NCBI RefSeq assembly: GCF_048544455.1
Contig: NC_133530.1
Location: 19,397,748-19,461,747 of the forward strand
Length of the DNA stretch: 64,000 nt
Reading direction: 5' to 3'
From: Silene latifolia
Lineage: Eukaryota > Streptophyta > Magnoliopsida > Caryophyllales > Caryophyllaceae
Part shown: positions 11,407-24,209 of the stretch, in pieces
How the letters are laid out: every line of letters begins with the position of its first letter
How positions within the stretch are numbered: the first letter of the stretch is position 1
Program-made: the position numbers and the translations under genes
The notes under the pieces: generated by a model
Seen by the model: only the letters and a program-made list of their open reading frames with translations
What the model was told of the DNA's origin: nothing
Databases searched by the model: none

Positions 11407-14400
11407 CTAGGGACCCATTAGTAATCTTTCGATGTTCTGCTGATACGGGTTAGAAGAGTTATTTACAGGTTGATTACCAATACTATGCCCTTGACTATGG
11501 TTTTCCCTAGAACCATACGGCACCATTCCACCATTTACATAACCAGGAAAATTCGAAAACGGACCTGATTGAAGCATCAGGAGATTCCGACTACTATATT
11601 GGGTTTGACCGACCCCAAGATCAAGACTTATTGGGTCCCTGTTGTCATGTGACCCCATCCGGGATGCAAAGCTTGAAGGTGTTGCAGATGATGTATCATG
11701 ACTGCTGTTCCGTGCAGCAGGTACTTCATGATTATGCTTGCCCTCATAAGTTGTAATAACTGCTTTGGGGTCATGGGATGCTCTCTCCACGTGTTTCCGA
11801 ACTGGGCAACCGGGATGAGTGCACTTGTAGTAACTCCTGCAATAGGATGGAAGACGAAATGAGTGCCAGAAAGCTTTAAGGTAAGCTTTGGTGACATTTT
11901 TACCTTTTAACTAATAATCATATTACCAACACAGATGCGTGTCCAAGTGTCAAACTTAACTAGTTTTAACAAAAATCCTCAGGTTTTGGCAACGAAGTGT
12001 CCAAGTGTCTGACATAGGTTTTAGCTATGTGAGGTAATATTATGAATCAGAGTAACATAGGTTTTAGCTAGCATACTCTATATTATCTGCCAGAATCCTC
12101 TTAAAGAGCGAAAGGATACACTGAGTTTCAACTCTATTACCAGTAATGTTAAGTTCATATCACAAATTCACAAACCTTCAATCCACCATTTCTATTTCCC
12201 TTCCTCGAGGCATACATTATTATTGAGGGAGGAAACATAGAAGGAAGACAAAAGCACATGGGGGATGGCGAGCGAAGCGCTCCGCTTTGTAGGCAAGCAC
12301 CGCATAAGATGAACAGAACATGGGAAAGCAAAAGGAAAATGCACTCTGATGTCAGAGATTTCCTATCCCCACACCATGGGTGGACTTTCTACTGTCCGTT
12401 GGAAGGAACCCAAGTATATGTGAGAAACGGGGCTTAACTGGTTTGGGTATGTAAACATCAGATATCATGTTCTAGACATCAGATTGGAGGATGTTAGAAT
12501 AATCTTCAAAGTCTAAACGAAAGGGAAAATGGTCAACTCAAGATAAATTAGAGAGAGCAGATCACGCAGAACTTATAAGTTCTTCCGTACATAAAAGCAC
12601 TGAACCCCACGTACCCCAAGCCAATATAATTTGTAGACACCGTAACAAAGTTCCCATGCCATATAGAGGCTCACGCACATCTTAGATCATGTAGAGTGTA
12701 GACTACTAGCGAAAAAGAGGAAAATTAACAAGAGATGATTAGTAAAATCAACCCAAGTAGATGACCCTTCTCTTGTCATTGCAAGTATATAGGTTCAAGA
12801 ACATGTCCATCCGCATTTCCTTCCCCTATAGAGATGGGCCTTTCAGTGGCAATTACAAGTTTAAGTGTTTAACTGTTTCCTCTCCGTGAAATTACTCCTC
12901 CAAAATTAATAACTGCTTTCATTTAATGTCCCCCTAGAGCTAGGTACACATTAGTCAAGAGCCTAGATGTAAACTCAGCAATCGTGATACAGGTTCATAA
13001 AAATTAATAATATTATTGCAGGGGGATTGGTTACATCATCAACATGATAAATGATTCATTTAAAAAAGATGGTTCTTGTTTCAGTCATACTTTCCGAATG
13101 ATAATCGATAATGTGATCAAGAACCAGAATAAAGTACTCAGGTCCATGGAGGAGAGGGTTGTAGGATATCATATCATATTTTTCTTTTCTTTTCTTTGTC
13201 AAGCTAGGGGATGACTGTATCAGCAGAAGAATGATTTTTTTGTTTATTAGAAATTTTGGAAGATATAAAGAAAGGATATGGGGTTCCCTCGCTAAAGTGA
13301 CAAAGAGGCTCAGTTTGGTTGAATCTTGAAAGTACCATAATTTTTGAAAGAAATCTCCTTCAGCCCACAAAATCAAAATGAGAGACACAAATAAGTCTGT
13401 CGCCAAGTGGATAAACTCAATGGGGACAATCATTTCTTTTTTTCTGCTCATAGCCACTTTTAATCATAACTATGATATTTAGCATTTACTACTATTTACT
13501 ACTGGGTAACTAACTGGTCCGTGAGGTTACCAACACGTGCTAAACATCTATAACATTTACTACTGGGTAACTAACTGGTCCGTGAGGTTACCAACACTTG
13601 CTAATGTATAGTATAAGTAACCATTCTAGTTTTATCCCCTTCGGTAATTAATGTAAAGCTAGGTAACTAATCAAAAAGAATTAATGTCGAACTAGGTAGA
13701 GATTTCTCGAACATAACAAATTAAAGGTTTACTACGGAGTATATCTTTAGTTGGAATAGCTTGAGACCAGCACCGAAACTGAAGCTAAAAAGCATACCAC
13801 AGAAACAACGAAAATAGTGAGCATTCAAATACACACACCTTGGATTGGGGTTGCCTCTCACCACCTTTTGCCCATACTTGCGCCAACGATACCCATCATC
13901 AAGGATATCAACCTCACTCACCGTTTGCACAACAACGCGAGGTTCTCGGATAGGCTTGACAATTGAGTTAATGTCCATTTCACCAATCTCCATTCTCCTG
14001 ATGACAGTAGTGAAAACATCATTAGCTTGCCTATAATTAACCTACGGCATAAGCAAGGAGATCTCTTATACGGTTATACCTCCTCTTTGCAAATGGATCA
14101 TCCTCATCAGTATCATCAGGGGTCCGATTTAAGGGGGATGCACCAATGTCCCCGTTGTTGTCATTTCCTAAACAAGCTGACAGGTCCTGGGTGCTGCCCA
14201 ACTCATTGTTAGTGGCTGTTTGACAATATGTGTTTCCAGGCTTCCCTGTAGAAGTGAAAAAATGAATTTACTTACCCATTGAAACAAAATTCAATGAACA
14301 GACTAGATGCAACCAAAATTACTATGCTCATCATGTTACATCACAATATCGCATAGCCACGCTAGCACTCAACACTTCGACGCAGTTATGACACCCGGAC

Positions 14401-17400
14401 ACTTCGTTCTAAATCAAACCATGAGAATTTTTCTTATAAAACAGCCAAGTCAGACAGTTTCACACGCACCCATGTCGAGCACTTCTAACAGAGTGTGCGT
14501 AAGATAAGATGTAACGATCTTACTACTTACCTTCATGTTCAGTCAGAGGAAATCTGTCAGACTTTTCATCAAAGGAGGACATCATAGAGCCAGCAGAAAG
14601 TCGACGGTTCGGTTGAGGCTTTGGATGATCATGTGTCCCCTTGTAGATTATCTCTGTTATTTGTCCATCAGGTGACCGCTCGAACAACTTTTTCACTTCG
14701 CAATTTGGATGCGTACATTTGTAATAACTTCGTGGAAATTCACTTCCCTTCACAAGTTTCTGTCCATATTTCCTCCAATTGTAGCCATCCTCGGAAGTCC
14801 TGTCAGTGAGGACCTGAGATCCTAACACTTTCTGCTCACACTGTGATGCCTGTGCTTCAGTACCAGAATCTGCTTTATGATTAAACTCATTGGATTCAAC
14901 ATCAAGAGGCACACCAGAACCTGAAGAAACTATAGTAGGGCTCAGATCATCTTTGGGCATCCGTTCACTTTTAACAGCTACAGCTGGGTCTGGGGACTGA
15001 GAACGGCATTCCACTTGGTTTTGAATAGTTTGCTCAGTTTGCTGTTGATAGGGGTCTGCAGAGGAAGCCTTGATTGCAATAAAACGAGTGAGGTAAGGAC
15101 GTAGGGTACTATTGCACATCTAACACAACTGATGAGGTATTGAGGACAAAATTCCATGTATTTAGACAGAACATGAATAACTGCTGAATCCATATATGAA
15201 AATGAAACAGACTAAAAATCGATCAATATATCCAGCATATTTTAAGACATCAACATTACCCAAGTGCCTTAATGGCTTCTGCATATGGCGTGGTATGGGG
15301 AAGATGTATCTAGCCTTCCTCCTACGCTAAGAACACAGAGGTTGAGTCAAAATGACCCAAAAGGAAAATTGCATCGAGAATGCGTCAAATGATTGTTATT
15401 TACAATGCAAGGGAAAAAACATTGCTCGTTTATTATTCAGTCATAATACAGAATCAAAAGAACAGTGAATTTTTAGCTACACTAGAAATTTAAAAATCCA
15501 ATATATATCACTACAGCTTGGAAAACGAGATTAAAAAGATTTTAAACCAAAGATGTATAATGTTGAGAAAAACATCCGGCAGTTATTGCATCAAATTTAA
15601 GCGCATGGTAGCAGTTTAATTACCAGAGATCCTGAGAAAGAAAAACCAGCCATAGAAAATGATCCTGCATTCGGTTTGAATTCAAAGCTATTTGATCGAC
15701 TAACTTCTATCCCACTAGAGCTGTTTACAGCAGGAAGAAATGTGGAGGTACCTTCAGAAGAGCTGTACATCATTTGAGGTTTGAAAAATGAGCCCGTTGT
15801 TGGGGACGGCTCTCCCTGGAAGACACAATGATGTTTATCAGTAAATGACCTAGCTTTTGTTATATCTTGTTATCCTAGTGACCATTTCAAGAAAATAGCC
15901 GATGATATATGTTATAGCGGAAGGGAAGGAAAATAAAAAGCACCTCAAACAATAAGGGTGGGAAAAGGTCGGCCTGTCACCCCAAATAATGAAACCAAAA
16001 ATACGAAAAGTGAAGATGTAGCTAAACACTCCTATCCAACTAGATATACTTATCGTGATAGCTCAGGGAACAAGTGCATCACTATCATTATATATAGTTC
16101 ATGTCATCAATTAAACCAGTAGCGAAATAAGAAAATTCCATTTGACAATCTGATAGTTGGACAACTGTAACTAACATGTAACAATTCCATCAAGACCCAC
16201 CTGGAATAATTTGCAAAAAAGGGTAATACGCTCACCGTTAATATTGGTAGTGCAGTGAGATAAATATGGCAAGGAATATCACAATCGACCGTAGGACATC
16301 CAATCATTCAAAGAGAACAAAGACATGCCAACAAAAAACAAAGCACCAACTAGGAAATAGGAACGAAAAGGGCAAAGAGAACAAAAAGATTTCCTCTTTG
16401 CAAAGAAACTACACTGTTATTTGCCCCAGAAAGAATTAGAATCAAATAAAAAAGCTCAACACTTGGAAGGTCTAAAGGCACTAACATATTCTGGAGAGAG
16501 AGACAAACCCTTTACAGAATAATAAATTATGATAGAACAAGAAAATTCAATCAGAACAGAACAAATGTTACGTATGAAGAATCAGAACCTAGCACTCCCC
16601 CGCTAACTCCTTTTCCTGGCATTCTTTATACCCTTTTCACCAAACATTTCATGGATGGATGACAGTCGCAAGAAACAAAGGATACAAAATATGCCACCAA
16701 ATTTTTATGCCTGACGTCAAAATTTTCTAATTTCTTCAAGTACTAACACAAAAATACACCAAAAAGGCGTAGACACTGTTTCAACTTTTTCAAGGCTCAG
16801 GGTTCATTCGACTGATCCTTGAACCAAATTGTTCATACTGCAACGCTGTACTTCCACAAACTAAGTTGATAAATACAGTGCTTTCTAATTGCGCCTCGTA
16901 GCATTCTATGAACTTGAACCTATCCACCGCACCTAATTGAAATTAACATCAAACCATGTTCAACAGTGGGAGTACAACACAACAAGAAGCTACTCTGTAT
17001 CTTTTAGTGCTCACTGAAGTCATTCTATCACGAACTATAAATCCATTAAACAATCAATAAATGACATACTACGGAGTTACTTTTTAATTGAATCGAACAT
17101 CCCTCCTTTTGCTGAACATAAACAATCCATAACACCTTTCCACTTACTAGTAAATAAATTAAAAATTCTCTCTTTTCGCAGCATTATGCTATAAGCCAAC
17201 TTTTTTTTATCACAAGCTAGTTAATTAATCTGAAATTTGTCAGATAGAGTAATTATTAAACGCCTGAATATTATAGCCCCATCAATTAGATACATCCCAC
17301 CGAATTCTATACTTAAAAATCAAAATCAACATTTTTCCACCTTTCCGAAATACTCAAGCTTCAATTAATCAACCTCAACCCATAAAACAACGACATTTCC

Positions 17401-18399
17401 GCCGAAACCCATCACAGTCATAACAATTCCCTACTCTAGAGTCAATTTCGAAATAATCGCAATCGCCGTAAAATAAAGTTGAACAAAACGGCGTCGTGCA
17501 TAACATAGAGAAACACTGGATAACAAAACGTATTCTTGAGTCAATCTAAATAAATAAAGGCTGCAAAAAACAGTTGAACAAAAGATAAAACGACGACATT
17601 TAGAGACAAAGCAGGCAACATCATTCAATTTAAAACGGCGCCGTATAAAAGACAGCTGAACAAAACGGCAAAGTCGAAGATAAGGGAGAAAGAAATTCAA
17701 TTCAAAACGACACCGTATAAAAGACAGTTGAACAAAACCGCATCCTGTAGAACAGTGAGAAAGACACAGGGTAACAAAACGACGACGTATTCCGGGAGTC
17801 AATCACAAAATGCCGTCAAAATAACAGTTGAACAAAACGGCGTCGTTGAAGAGAGGTAGAAAGACATTCAATTCAAAACGACACCGTATAAAAAACAGTT
17901 GAACAAAACGGCGTCGTGTAGAATAGGGAGAGAAACTGGATAACAACCGACGCCGTATTCAGATAGTCAATCTCAAAATAAAAGCCGTAAAAAACAGTTG
18001 AACAAAACGGCGTCGTCAAAGACAATCAATTGAAAACGACACCGTATTCCAGACAGTTGAACAAAACGACGTCGTTGGAGAATATACCTTAAAATAAGAG
18101 AGAAGAACGGGAGACTCCAAAAACGACGTCGGACTGAGACCAGGAGGAATAGTCAAACACGAAGTTGACCGTGAAATAGGTAGTTTAGCTGGTGACATCA
18201 GCTTATACCTCGCATTATTAATATTATTATTATTTAATAATCCGGCGGTGGCGGTGGAGGTGGTGGTGGTGGTGGTGGTGCAGGGTTGTGCGGTGGACCT
18301 GCGTAGATCACAGCCGTTGATTGATACTTCTCCTCCTCTGTTGTTGTTGTCTTCATCTCCACCGTTGGATGATGATGATGGTGGTTCAGGTTCATCCAT
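11407..18399 (-). CDS. WRKY20: Group I WRKY transcription factor, WRKY20/SUSIBA2 type
   Basis: Six coding exons in gene order: 18399-18088, 15815-15624, 15068-14531, 14245-14080, 13997-13839, 11836-11407; 598 residues, all phases agreeing. The N-terminus holds the block [16 protein letters not shown] and then [15 protein letters not shown], the Ser-Pro (D-motif-like) region of group I WRKYs. The first block points to WRKY20. The N-terminal WRKY domain ([13 protein letters not shown]-x4-C...H-x-H) lies in exon 3. The C-terminal one ([12 protein letters not shown]) is split after NPNPR by the intron conserved in this class. [12 protein letters not shown] precedes it. Both domains bind W-box DNA (TTGAC core); the barley homologue SUSIBA2 acts in sugar signalling. 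The start is chosen at GCCGCCATGG, an ideal context. Exon 1 has a poly-Thr run coded by an ACC microsatellite. Confidence 0.92.
13494..13615. repeat. Tandem duplication (61-bp unit x2) in a WRKY intron
   Basis: The unit beginning ATTTACTACTGGGTAACTAA occurs at 13494 and again at 13555 with very few differences. It lies in the intron between the last two coding exons. It contains GGTAAC and GGTTACC halves that are inverted copies of each other. Confidence 0.8.
15816..17479. other. Large first intron of the WRKY gene, part without array
   Basis: Together with the array next to exon 1, this makes intron 1 about 2.27 kb long (15816-18087). I see no reading frame, tRNA or mobile-element terminus in this part. 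Confidence 0.5.
17480..18078 (-). repeat. Degenerate tandem array of ACGACGCCGTTTTG-type units at the 5' end of WRKY intron 1
   Basis: On the gene strand the core reads ACGACGCCGTTTTGTTCAAC. About fourteen versions occur, for example at 17488, 17637, 17702, 17776, 17835, 17875, 17906, 17948, 18004, 18034 and 18063. Two flavours alternate: one with CAACTGT next to it and one with GAATTGAAT. They form a loose 65-75 bp higher-order unit. Several cores are palindromic, such as AACGACGTCGTT at 18063-18078. The array lies within about 600 bp of the exon 1 donor. A further ACGTCGTTTT occurs inside exon 1, coding the conserved LSPTSF part. Function is unknown; an intronic enhancer is possible. Confidence 0.75.
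18246..18280. repeat. GGT/ACC microsatellite inside WRKY exon 1
   Basis: A run of mostly GGT triplets on the plus strand encodes the threonine run of the WRKY protein on the minus strand. Length variation would change the poly-Thr tract without shifting frame. Confidence 0.8.
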
Positions 18400-19151
18400 G
18401 GCGGCGAGGGGTAGTTTGGTAATTTTGGTGAGAGAGTGTGTTGACGGATCCGACAACAGAAATGTGTGAGGACTGAAGAGTGAGGAGGGTGGGGTGTGGG
18501 GTGGGACCGTTGGGGTTTTCTGAGACGTTGTTTTTCTTGCCTTTTTCTGTTTTTCGGCTCTTTTTATGATTTTTCCAATTTAGTTTTAATTTTTTTTTTT
18601 TTATTTTTTGGGAATTATTAGTTTATTAGATTTGGATGAGAAAGTGAGGAGGTGATTTTTTTTTAAGAAAAATTGTTATTTGGGAAATAGATCGGCACGC
18701 ACGTTTACGGTTAGGATTATTTCGGATATGCGTGTAATAAAGAAGTAAAATCATTTAAGGTTTGGATTTGTTTCATGTGTTACTATTGTGTTGTTTAGAG
18801 GAACGAGGTGATAAACCTTTGACCTAGTGTTATACTCCGTTGTATCACTTGTATGCTCTTAACTTTCGAGAGGGCGATAAACAGAACAAGTAGGCTTACA
18901 TGTCAAACACAACCTTTAAAAAACCTTTTTTTCCAAACACTACCTTTAAAAAAAAGTTTGTAAACCACAACCTTTAATAATTTTTTTTTGTAAAACACGA
19001 CATTTTTGCTAGAGTTTAACCACTTGCAATCGGGTGACTTTAAGTCGATATTTGAGGTAGCAAACGAGCTCGACTTAAGGTGTTCTTAGACTCTTTGAAA
19101 AGGTGGGAGTACAAGTTTTGTAGGAGTTACCAATACGGTGGTGATAGGTGG
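18400..19151 (-). promoter_or_regulatory. Upstream region of the WRKY gene
   Basis: This should hold the 5' UTR and proximal promoter. On the gene strand it is C/T-rich close to the start (about 18470-18510) and carries poly-A/T runs near 18590 and 18660. No TATA element is convincing. Around 18895-19020 a block with repeated ACAACCTTTAA/AAACAC units occurs. Confidence 0.4.
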
Positions 19152-19285
19152 CCTTATGTAGGGTCTATTGGTGTGTAAAGTAAGGCTGGTTAAAGAGTGA
19201 ATTGGAAATAAAAAAACAAATCAGAAAAACATTAATTCACTCGTTAACCAGCCTTACTTTACACATCAATAGACCCCACATAAGG
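19152..19285. repeat. Near-perfect inverted repeat with 52-bp arms and 30-bp loop
   Basis: The left arm is 19152-19203, the right arm 19234-19285. The arms pair at 49 of 52 positions around a short A-rich loop. Transcribed in either direction it would fold into one long hairpin. It may be a foldback MITE or a hairpin-RNA source. No clear target duplication is visible. Confidence 0.85.
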
Positions 19286-19712
19286 GCAACAATACTAGTA
19301 TTATATATGTCATAGAAAAATATATTAATGATAAATTTATGGGTTATGCAACTTTATTTAAGTAATTTTATTTAATGAAAGAAAAAATTAATGGTAAGTA
19401 GAGGTAGCCCGGGCGAAGTCGGGGCACCAATACTAGTATTATATATTATGGAATCTAACTTGAATTATTTATAACCTACTTATATTATATTTTTGTATGT
19501 TAAATAATTAAACATCTCTATACTTCTAATAAACTATAAAAATTTAATAAAATTGCATAGATTTTAAATTTAGTTTATAATTTTACGATGATAATAATTA
19601 ATACCATAAGTGTGCATGTTTATACTAATTAATTATTTTATTTTAAGGAAATTGACCATCTTCTAGTCTTTTATAAATATTTAGGAAAATTACCAAGCAT
19701 CTTCTTTCTTTT
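19286..19712. other. AT-rich spacer with a possible small Helitron-like end
   Basis: The motif CAATACTAGTATTATATAT occurs twice (about 19290 and 19429). The second copy follows a GC-rich stretch (about 19406-19425) that could form a weak hairpin before CTAG. No gene is seen. Confidence 0.35.
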
Positions 19713-20278
19713 TGTTCCGGGTGTAATTCCGGAGCAGGATTGTGACCACTTGAGCTTGTAGAATGATGTCGTTGCTCGTCTCTTCCTTTCACTCTTTCCT
19801 GTAAAGATGAACAAACTGAGGGCTCGGCTTGGGGCCGAGCGTACTCACTCCGACGCTCAAGTTAGTAAATTTAGAGAGATAAGTTGTATGTTTAACTTGG
19901 CAAAGTATATTGTAGAGAGATAAAGGAGTTTTATACCAGATATTCCAGTTTATTTCTCAATGAGAGATGTGGAGTATTTATAGACTTTCACCTTTTGTCA
20001 CGTAGTGGCCAAGGCCAAGTGGCGTAGCAGGTGGAAAGACTGTCTTACCCTCGGCCGAGGGACCCATGACAGGCCGGCAGGCCTGGTTGACTCCATGCCG
20101 AGGGGACTGGATGCGAGTATACGGATATGCCTCTCGGCCGGCTAGTTCCGAGCCGAGACCCAGTGACAGCCGACAAAGGCTTTGTCGTTTAGTCGTTTCT
20201 CTTTTGACTTGTTGTCTTTTAACTTTAACCTTGGTCAATATGTTGACTTGGTCAGCGGGTGCAGAATATGCCCCATCA
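19713..20278 (-). repeat. 3' LTR of the Tat/Retand-like fossil
   Basis: About 566 bp with TG...CA ends, paired with the LTR at 29661-30222. It contains several GGCCGAGG-type short motifs shared with the internal tandem repeats of this lineage. Confidence 0.88.
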
Positions 20279-20849
20279 ATTTGCCCCCAGCGTAGTCTAT
20301 GCCGTGGTATGGACCTTCGATGCGTGTTGAGCGTATTCTGCGCATGTCGAACTTCAGGCCGTACCATATCCCCCCTCCACATTGTTGTGTAATGGACATC
20401 GAATGTGGAAAAGAAAATGGCGCTGGCCGAGACCAAGGTTGGGAGTGCCGTGTGCTTTTGATTGCCCCGTACGGTCCGCCAAGCCTGGTTGATCGGGTTG
20501 TTTTGGCAAGTAGATACCAAGGAGCGTGTCGAAGAAGATGGGTCACTGTATGTCGATTGACATTCTGCGGCTGCATGCTTGACACGTGGCCTGGTGTTGA
20601 TTGGTGGACGCTTCATGGGCTTTGCTCTGATTGGTCCACTGAATGGGCTTTGCTCTATAAATAGAGCAGTATGTGAGTATGTCCCTCATTTTGCTGTGCA
20701 AATTTCATTTTCAAGAAAAATTTCCTCTCTCTAGTTTTCGAAGAGTTTTCTCTCTCTAATTTTCGAAGCGTTACTCGGCGTAACACTTTCTTTCAATGTA
20801 AAAACAAATTCTTCCCCAACTTTTTATTTGTTAAGTATTTGTTGCCACC

Positions 20850-23340
20850 ATGTCTGCTGCTGACGCTCCGCCTAGTACCTCAACCCCGGGAGACGAACCG
20901 CCGCATCCCGCTGAACATGAGCCACTGGTTGCCTCCCCGGTAGGGTTCGGGGGGTCGTAAGTCGTCTTCTCCTGAAATCGACGAGAAATATCTCGAGGAT
21001 TTTGATGTGAGGAGGAGGAAAAGACCCAATCTGATTCAGAGAGGCCGCATTACTTGTGGCACGGCGAAGCCTGCTCGATTAAACCTGATCTCGTTTGGAC
21101 GAACAAGTTCGCTCGTGCCTCCGGGCCTGAACTTTTCGAAGACCGCTACAACTTCGGCAGAGGGTATAGAATTATTTTCCCTGTGGGTGATCAGGCAGTC
21201 TGTTACCCTCCCGAAGATTGTATAGGCGTGTATATTAGACATCTGGAGTATGGGCTCCGTTTTCCTCTTAATAAACACGTCTCGGCCATAATCAAAGCCA
21301 TGAATGTCGCCGTGGCACAACTGCACCCGTTGGCCATTAGGACGATTATTGGCTTCGTATGGTTTTGTCTCTTTAAGGAGGAGACCCCAACGGTGAACCT
21401 TTTCCGCCGGCTCCACCATCTTCGGCTGTCTACCCAAGGCGTCATGGGGTGGTACAAACTGCATGTCTGAGACCGAGCCGGGTTACGTGACCGTCTCAAG
21501 CCGACATCCCGCAAAGACCGGAAGGGGCGGTGGGTATATGTCGAGGTTCCGGAGGGCTATCCACCGCCCGGTCCTTCCCTTCCGCGTCAATTTGTGTTGT
21601 GAGAGTCAGGGGGAGCATGAAAGATATGTCTCCCGTAATAAGATTAAGATGGACGCCAAGAAGGTTTATCTTAATGACGACGAAGTGCGGGTAGTGAGCA
21701 TGTTCGAGGCTGAGAAGGATGGCACGCCGAAGGGATGGATGCCTCCGACGCAGATCGTCCTTCAAGACGAGCCGCTTTGTCACGTCGGCCTCATACCGGC
21801 CCTCAGCCAGGGTGAGTGGGATCGGTATGAGGCCCCCTTTTGCTTTTATGCTTCTATATTTGGGCCTCGGTTTACTTCTTTCGCTTAACTCCTGCTTTGT
21901 TTCTTGCAGATCGATTTGGCCGGGATCTCTCTGTCTCCATCCTAAGCAAGTTGGGACTTGACCAGGACAGGAGAGTTGTTGAACTGCACCCTAAGGCCGC
22001 GTCGCGTGATCGGAAGCAGGCCCCGCACGAACTCATGGAGCAGGCGTTGAAAGCAATGGACGTGGGGGCGACTCAAGCAGAGATTGGCGGTAACGTGCCG
22101 CGCCGGAGACCAAAATCAACGTCTTCGGCGGCTACAACGTCAACTCCAACTCGATCTCCAATACGCATAGTCCAAAAAGATAAGGAGGTCGTCAATGTTG
22201 ACGAGGACCTCACCGTTCTGGAGGGTCCTCCTCCTTCACATAAGAGGAAAGAAACAACGCCCGCTCGCCATTGCATTGAGGCGGGGAAAGAGAAGGGGTC
22301 AGCCAGCCCTCCATCCAAGAAAGCTAGGACTGGTACGGATCTAACCCATGGCTCGGATTTAGCAGGTTCCTTATGCATTCCTGATGACAGGCTTTCTGAT
22401 ATGTCGATGAATGTTGACATGGACGCTTTGTCTGGGTTTTTTCTAGATCAGCCGTCGCCAGCTGTTGCTTTCACCGAACGGCAATTGGAGAAGCAGCCTG
22501 TGATGGGCGACAAAAATGTCGTCGTCGACACGTCGTCCAATAAGGCCTCCTTCGTTCAGCTCAGGGCGGACGGCATGAGGTTGGCCAAAAGGCTGGTGAA
22601 GTGGGCTGAAGTTGTCGGCACTCATCTTATCGAGCAAGAAAAGCTCGTGGCTCAAACTGCCCCTACGCTCAAACGACTTAGGCTTGAGCTTGCTGCTTCT
22701 AGGGAGGAGGCCAAGAAGGCGACGGGACTTCTCGCCGAGCGAAAGCTTAAGGAGGATCTTTGAGAAGGTGGTCTGGCCGAGAGAGCTAAGGTTGAGTCCG
22801 CGTTGGTTGATGCCGCTAAGTTGCGGGAGGAGAGAAACAAACTTGAGGGCGGTTATAAGGCCATGGTTGAGCAGAGGGAAAGATGGAAGACCCTGCATTT
22901 GGCCGAGGCGAAGGAACATAAGGGCACAAAGGCTATCCTTGCTCAGAGGGAGAAGGATATTGAGCTGCTGAAAACCGTCATCATCCCCGAAATGTGTGCC
23001 GATCAGGGACCAAGTCAAGATGCTACAAGGATGCGATTAAGGAGCTCCTTCTGAAGGCACTTTTCCGTGGCAAGATTTTGACAAACGGATGGATGAGAAG
23101 GCGGCTGCCGAGGAGGCTAAGGCCGCGGCCGAGGCGAAGGCGCGAAGGCTCGGGAAGCTGCGCCAAGGCGGCCCATAATGCTAAGGTGAAGGAGGCTAGA
23201 GAGGAGGCTGAGAGGGCAAAGGCACGTGAAGCCGCCAAGTCGTCCTCCGGGCCGTCCACCGATGATGATCTTGCTAGCTGCTGCTGCCGGTGGCGAGCGG
23301 CAACAAGCATAGGGAGACGGCGGTCGTCACAGATTCACTG
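20850..23340 (+). mobile_element. Antisense accessory coding region of the LTR fossil (gypsy-type transposon domain)
   Basis: Lies between integrase and 3' LTR, opposite in strand to gag-pol. A stretch around 21220-21460 (LEYGLRFPLNKHVSAIIKAM and IIGFVWFCLF) resembles the plant 'putative gypsy type transposon' domain (PF04195-like, from memory). A Lys/Glu/Ala-rich coiled-coil region follows around 22550-23240. Tat-lineage elements such as Grande and Retand are known to carry such antisense genes. It is part of the fossil and broken, not a host gene. Confidence 0.6.
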
Positions 23341-24200
23341 GCCCTTCTGGACGCCTTCACCTTTTGGGGGCCAACTTTTGAGTCTTTCCTCCTCCCGCCA
23401 TCCTTTTGGCGCTTCATGTCTTAATGTTGTAATTTTTGTTGTTCCTTCTTTTTTGTTAAACTTTGGTAGGTTGAGCTTAGGCTATCCCTATGGGGACGGC
23501 CGTCGACTTTATTTTGTCTCACTTGTAAACATTTTCAATGAAGTTTGTTTATTTGCCTTCGGCTTGGCCGAGGCTTTGATCTCATCCTCCATTCAGTTGT
23601 CTTCTTACGTTTTTAAACATATTGAGCGCTTTTTTCGTTTTACCTTCGGCTTGGCCGAGGCAATTAGATTGCGTATCTCAACTGTACTTAAACATTTTTA
23701 GCATATTGGTCGTGCCCTTTGCTGCACCTGAACAGGCCGAGGTAGCAAGATTCACGTTTCCTAATTTGCTCAGCAACATGTTGGCATGTCGGCCGCTTCC
23801 TCCTCCGCTCTCTGGCGGCCGAGGTGGTCGATTTGCGCTTCCCAAATGCTGTTGTAAACATGTTAGCATATCGGTCGTTTCCCCGTCACTCCCGGCTTTG
23901 GCCGAGGCAATCGAGGTTACTGGCTGATCGCATTCGTATCTATAGACATATTGATCGCTTCCTCTGCCACTCCGGATTGGCCGAGGCGATCGACGGATTT
24001 GCGTTTCTCAAGCGTACTTATACGTTCTTAAGCATGTTGGTCGCTTTCGCAGTATCAATCGCATTTGTAGTGATCGCCGGCTTTGGCCGTGGCGTCTACT
24101 TTGGTACGACTACGGAGGGGACAAGCATTTCGATGGAAAACTTGGATCACTCTTCATAAGATATAATCACGCGTTGGGGTGCCCACAACAGTCTCAAACA
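23340..24200. mobile_element. Untranslated part of the LTR fossil with diverged GGCCGAGG repeats
   Basis: Irregular copies of a unit with CTTCGGCTTGGCCGAGGC and GTTTT/CTCGATTGCAT-like parts recur every 60-120 bp. They look like a diverged, unexpanded version of the array in the neighbouring short element at 32270-33160. Confidence 0.55.
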
Positions 24201-24209
24201 CCTCCGCCG

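Noticed and set aside
17431-17802. 123-codon minus-strand frame with repeated FVQLSFI
   Set aside because: It is a translation of the intronic WRKY array.
18248-18469. Plus-strand frame of 73 codons with a poly-Val stretch
   Set aside because: It is the antisense of WRKY exon 1 and the GGT microsatellite.
19388-19436. Possible second Helitron 3' end (GC-rich stretch before CTAG on the plus strand)
   Set aside because: The hairpin pairs over only about four or five bases, and no TC start with a preceding A is found nearby.
20299-20664. Plus-strand frame of 121 codons at the left LTR border
   Set aside because: It lies in the untranslated part next to the LTR and shows no family motif.
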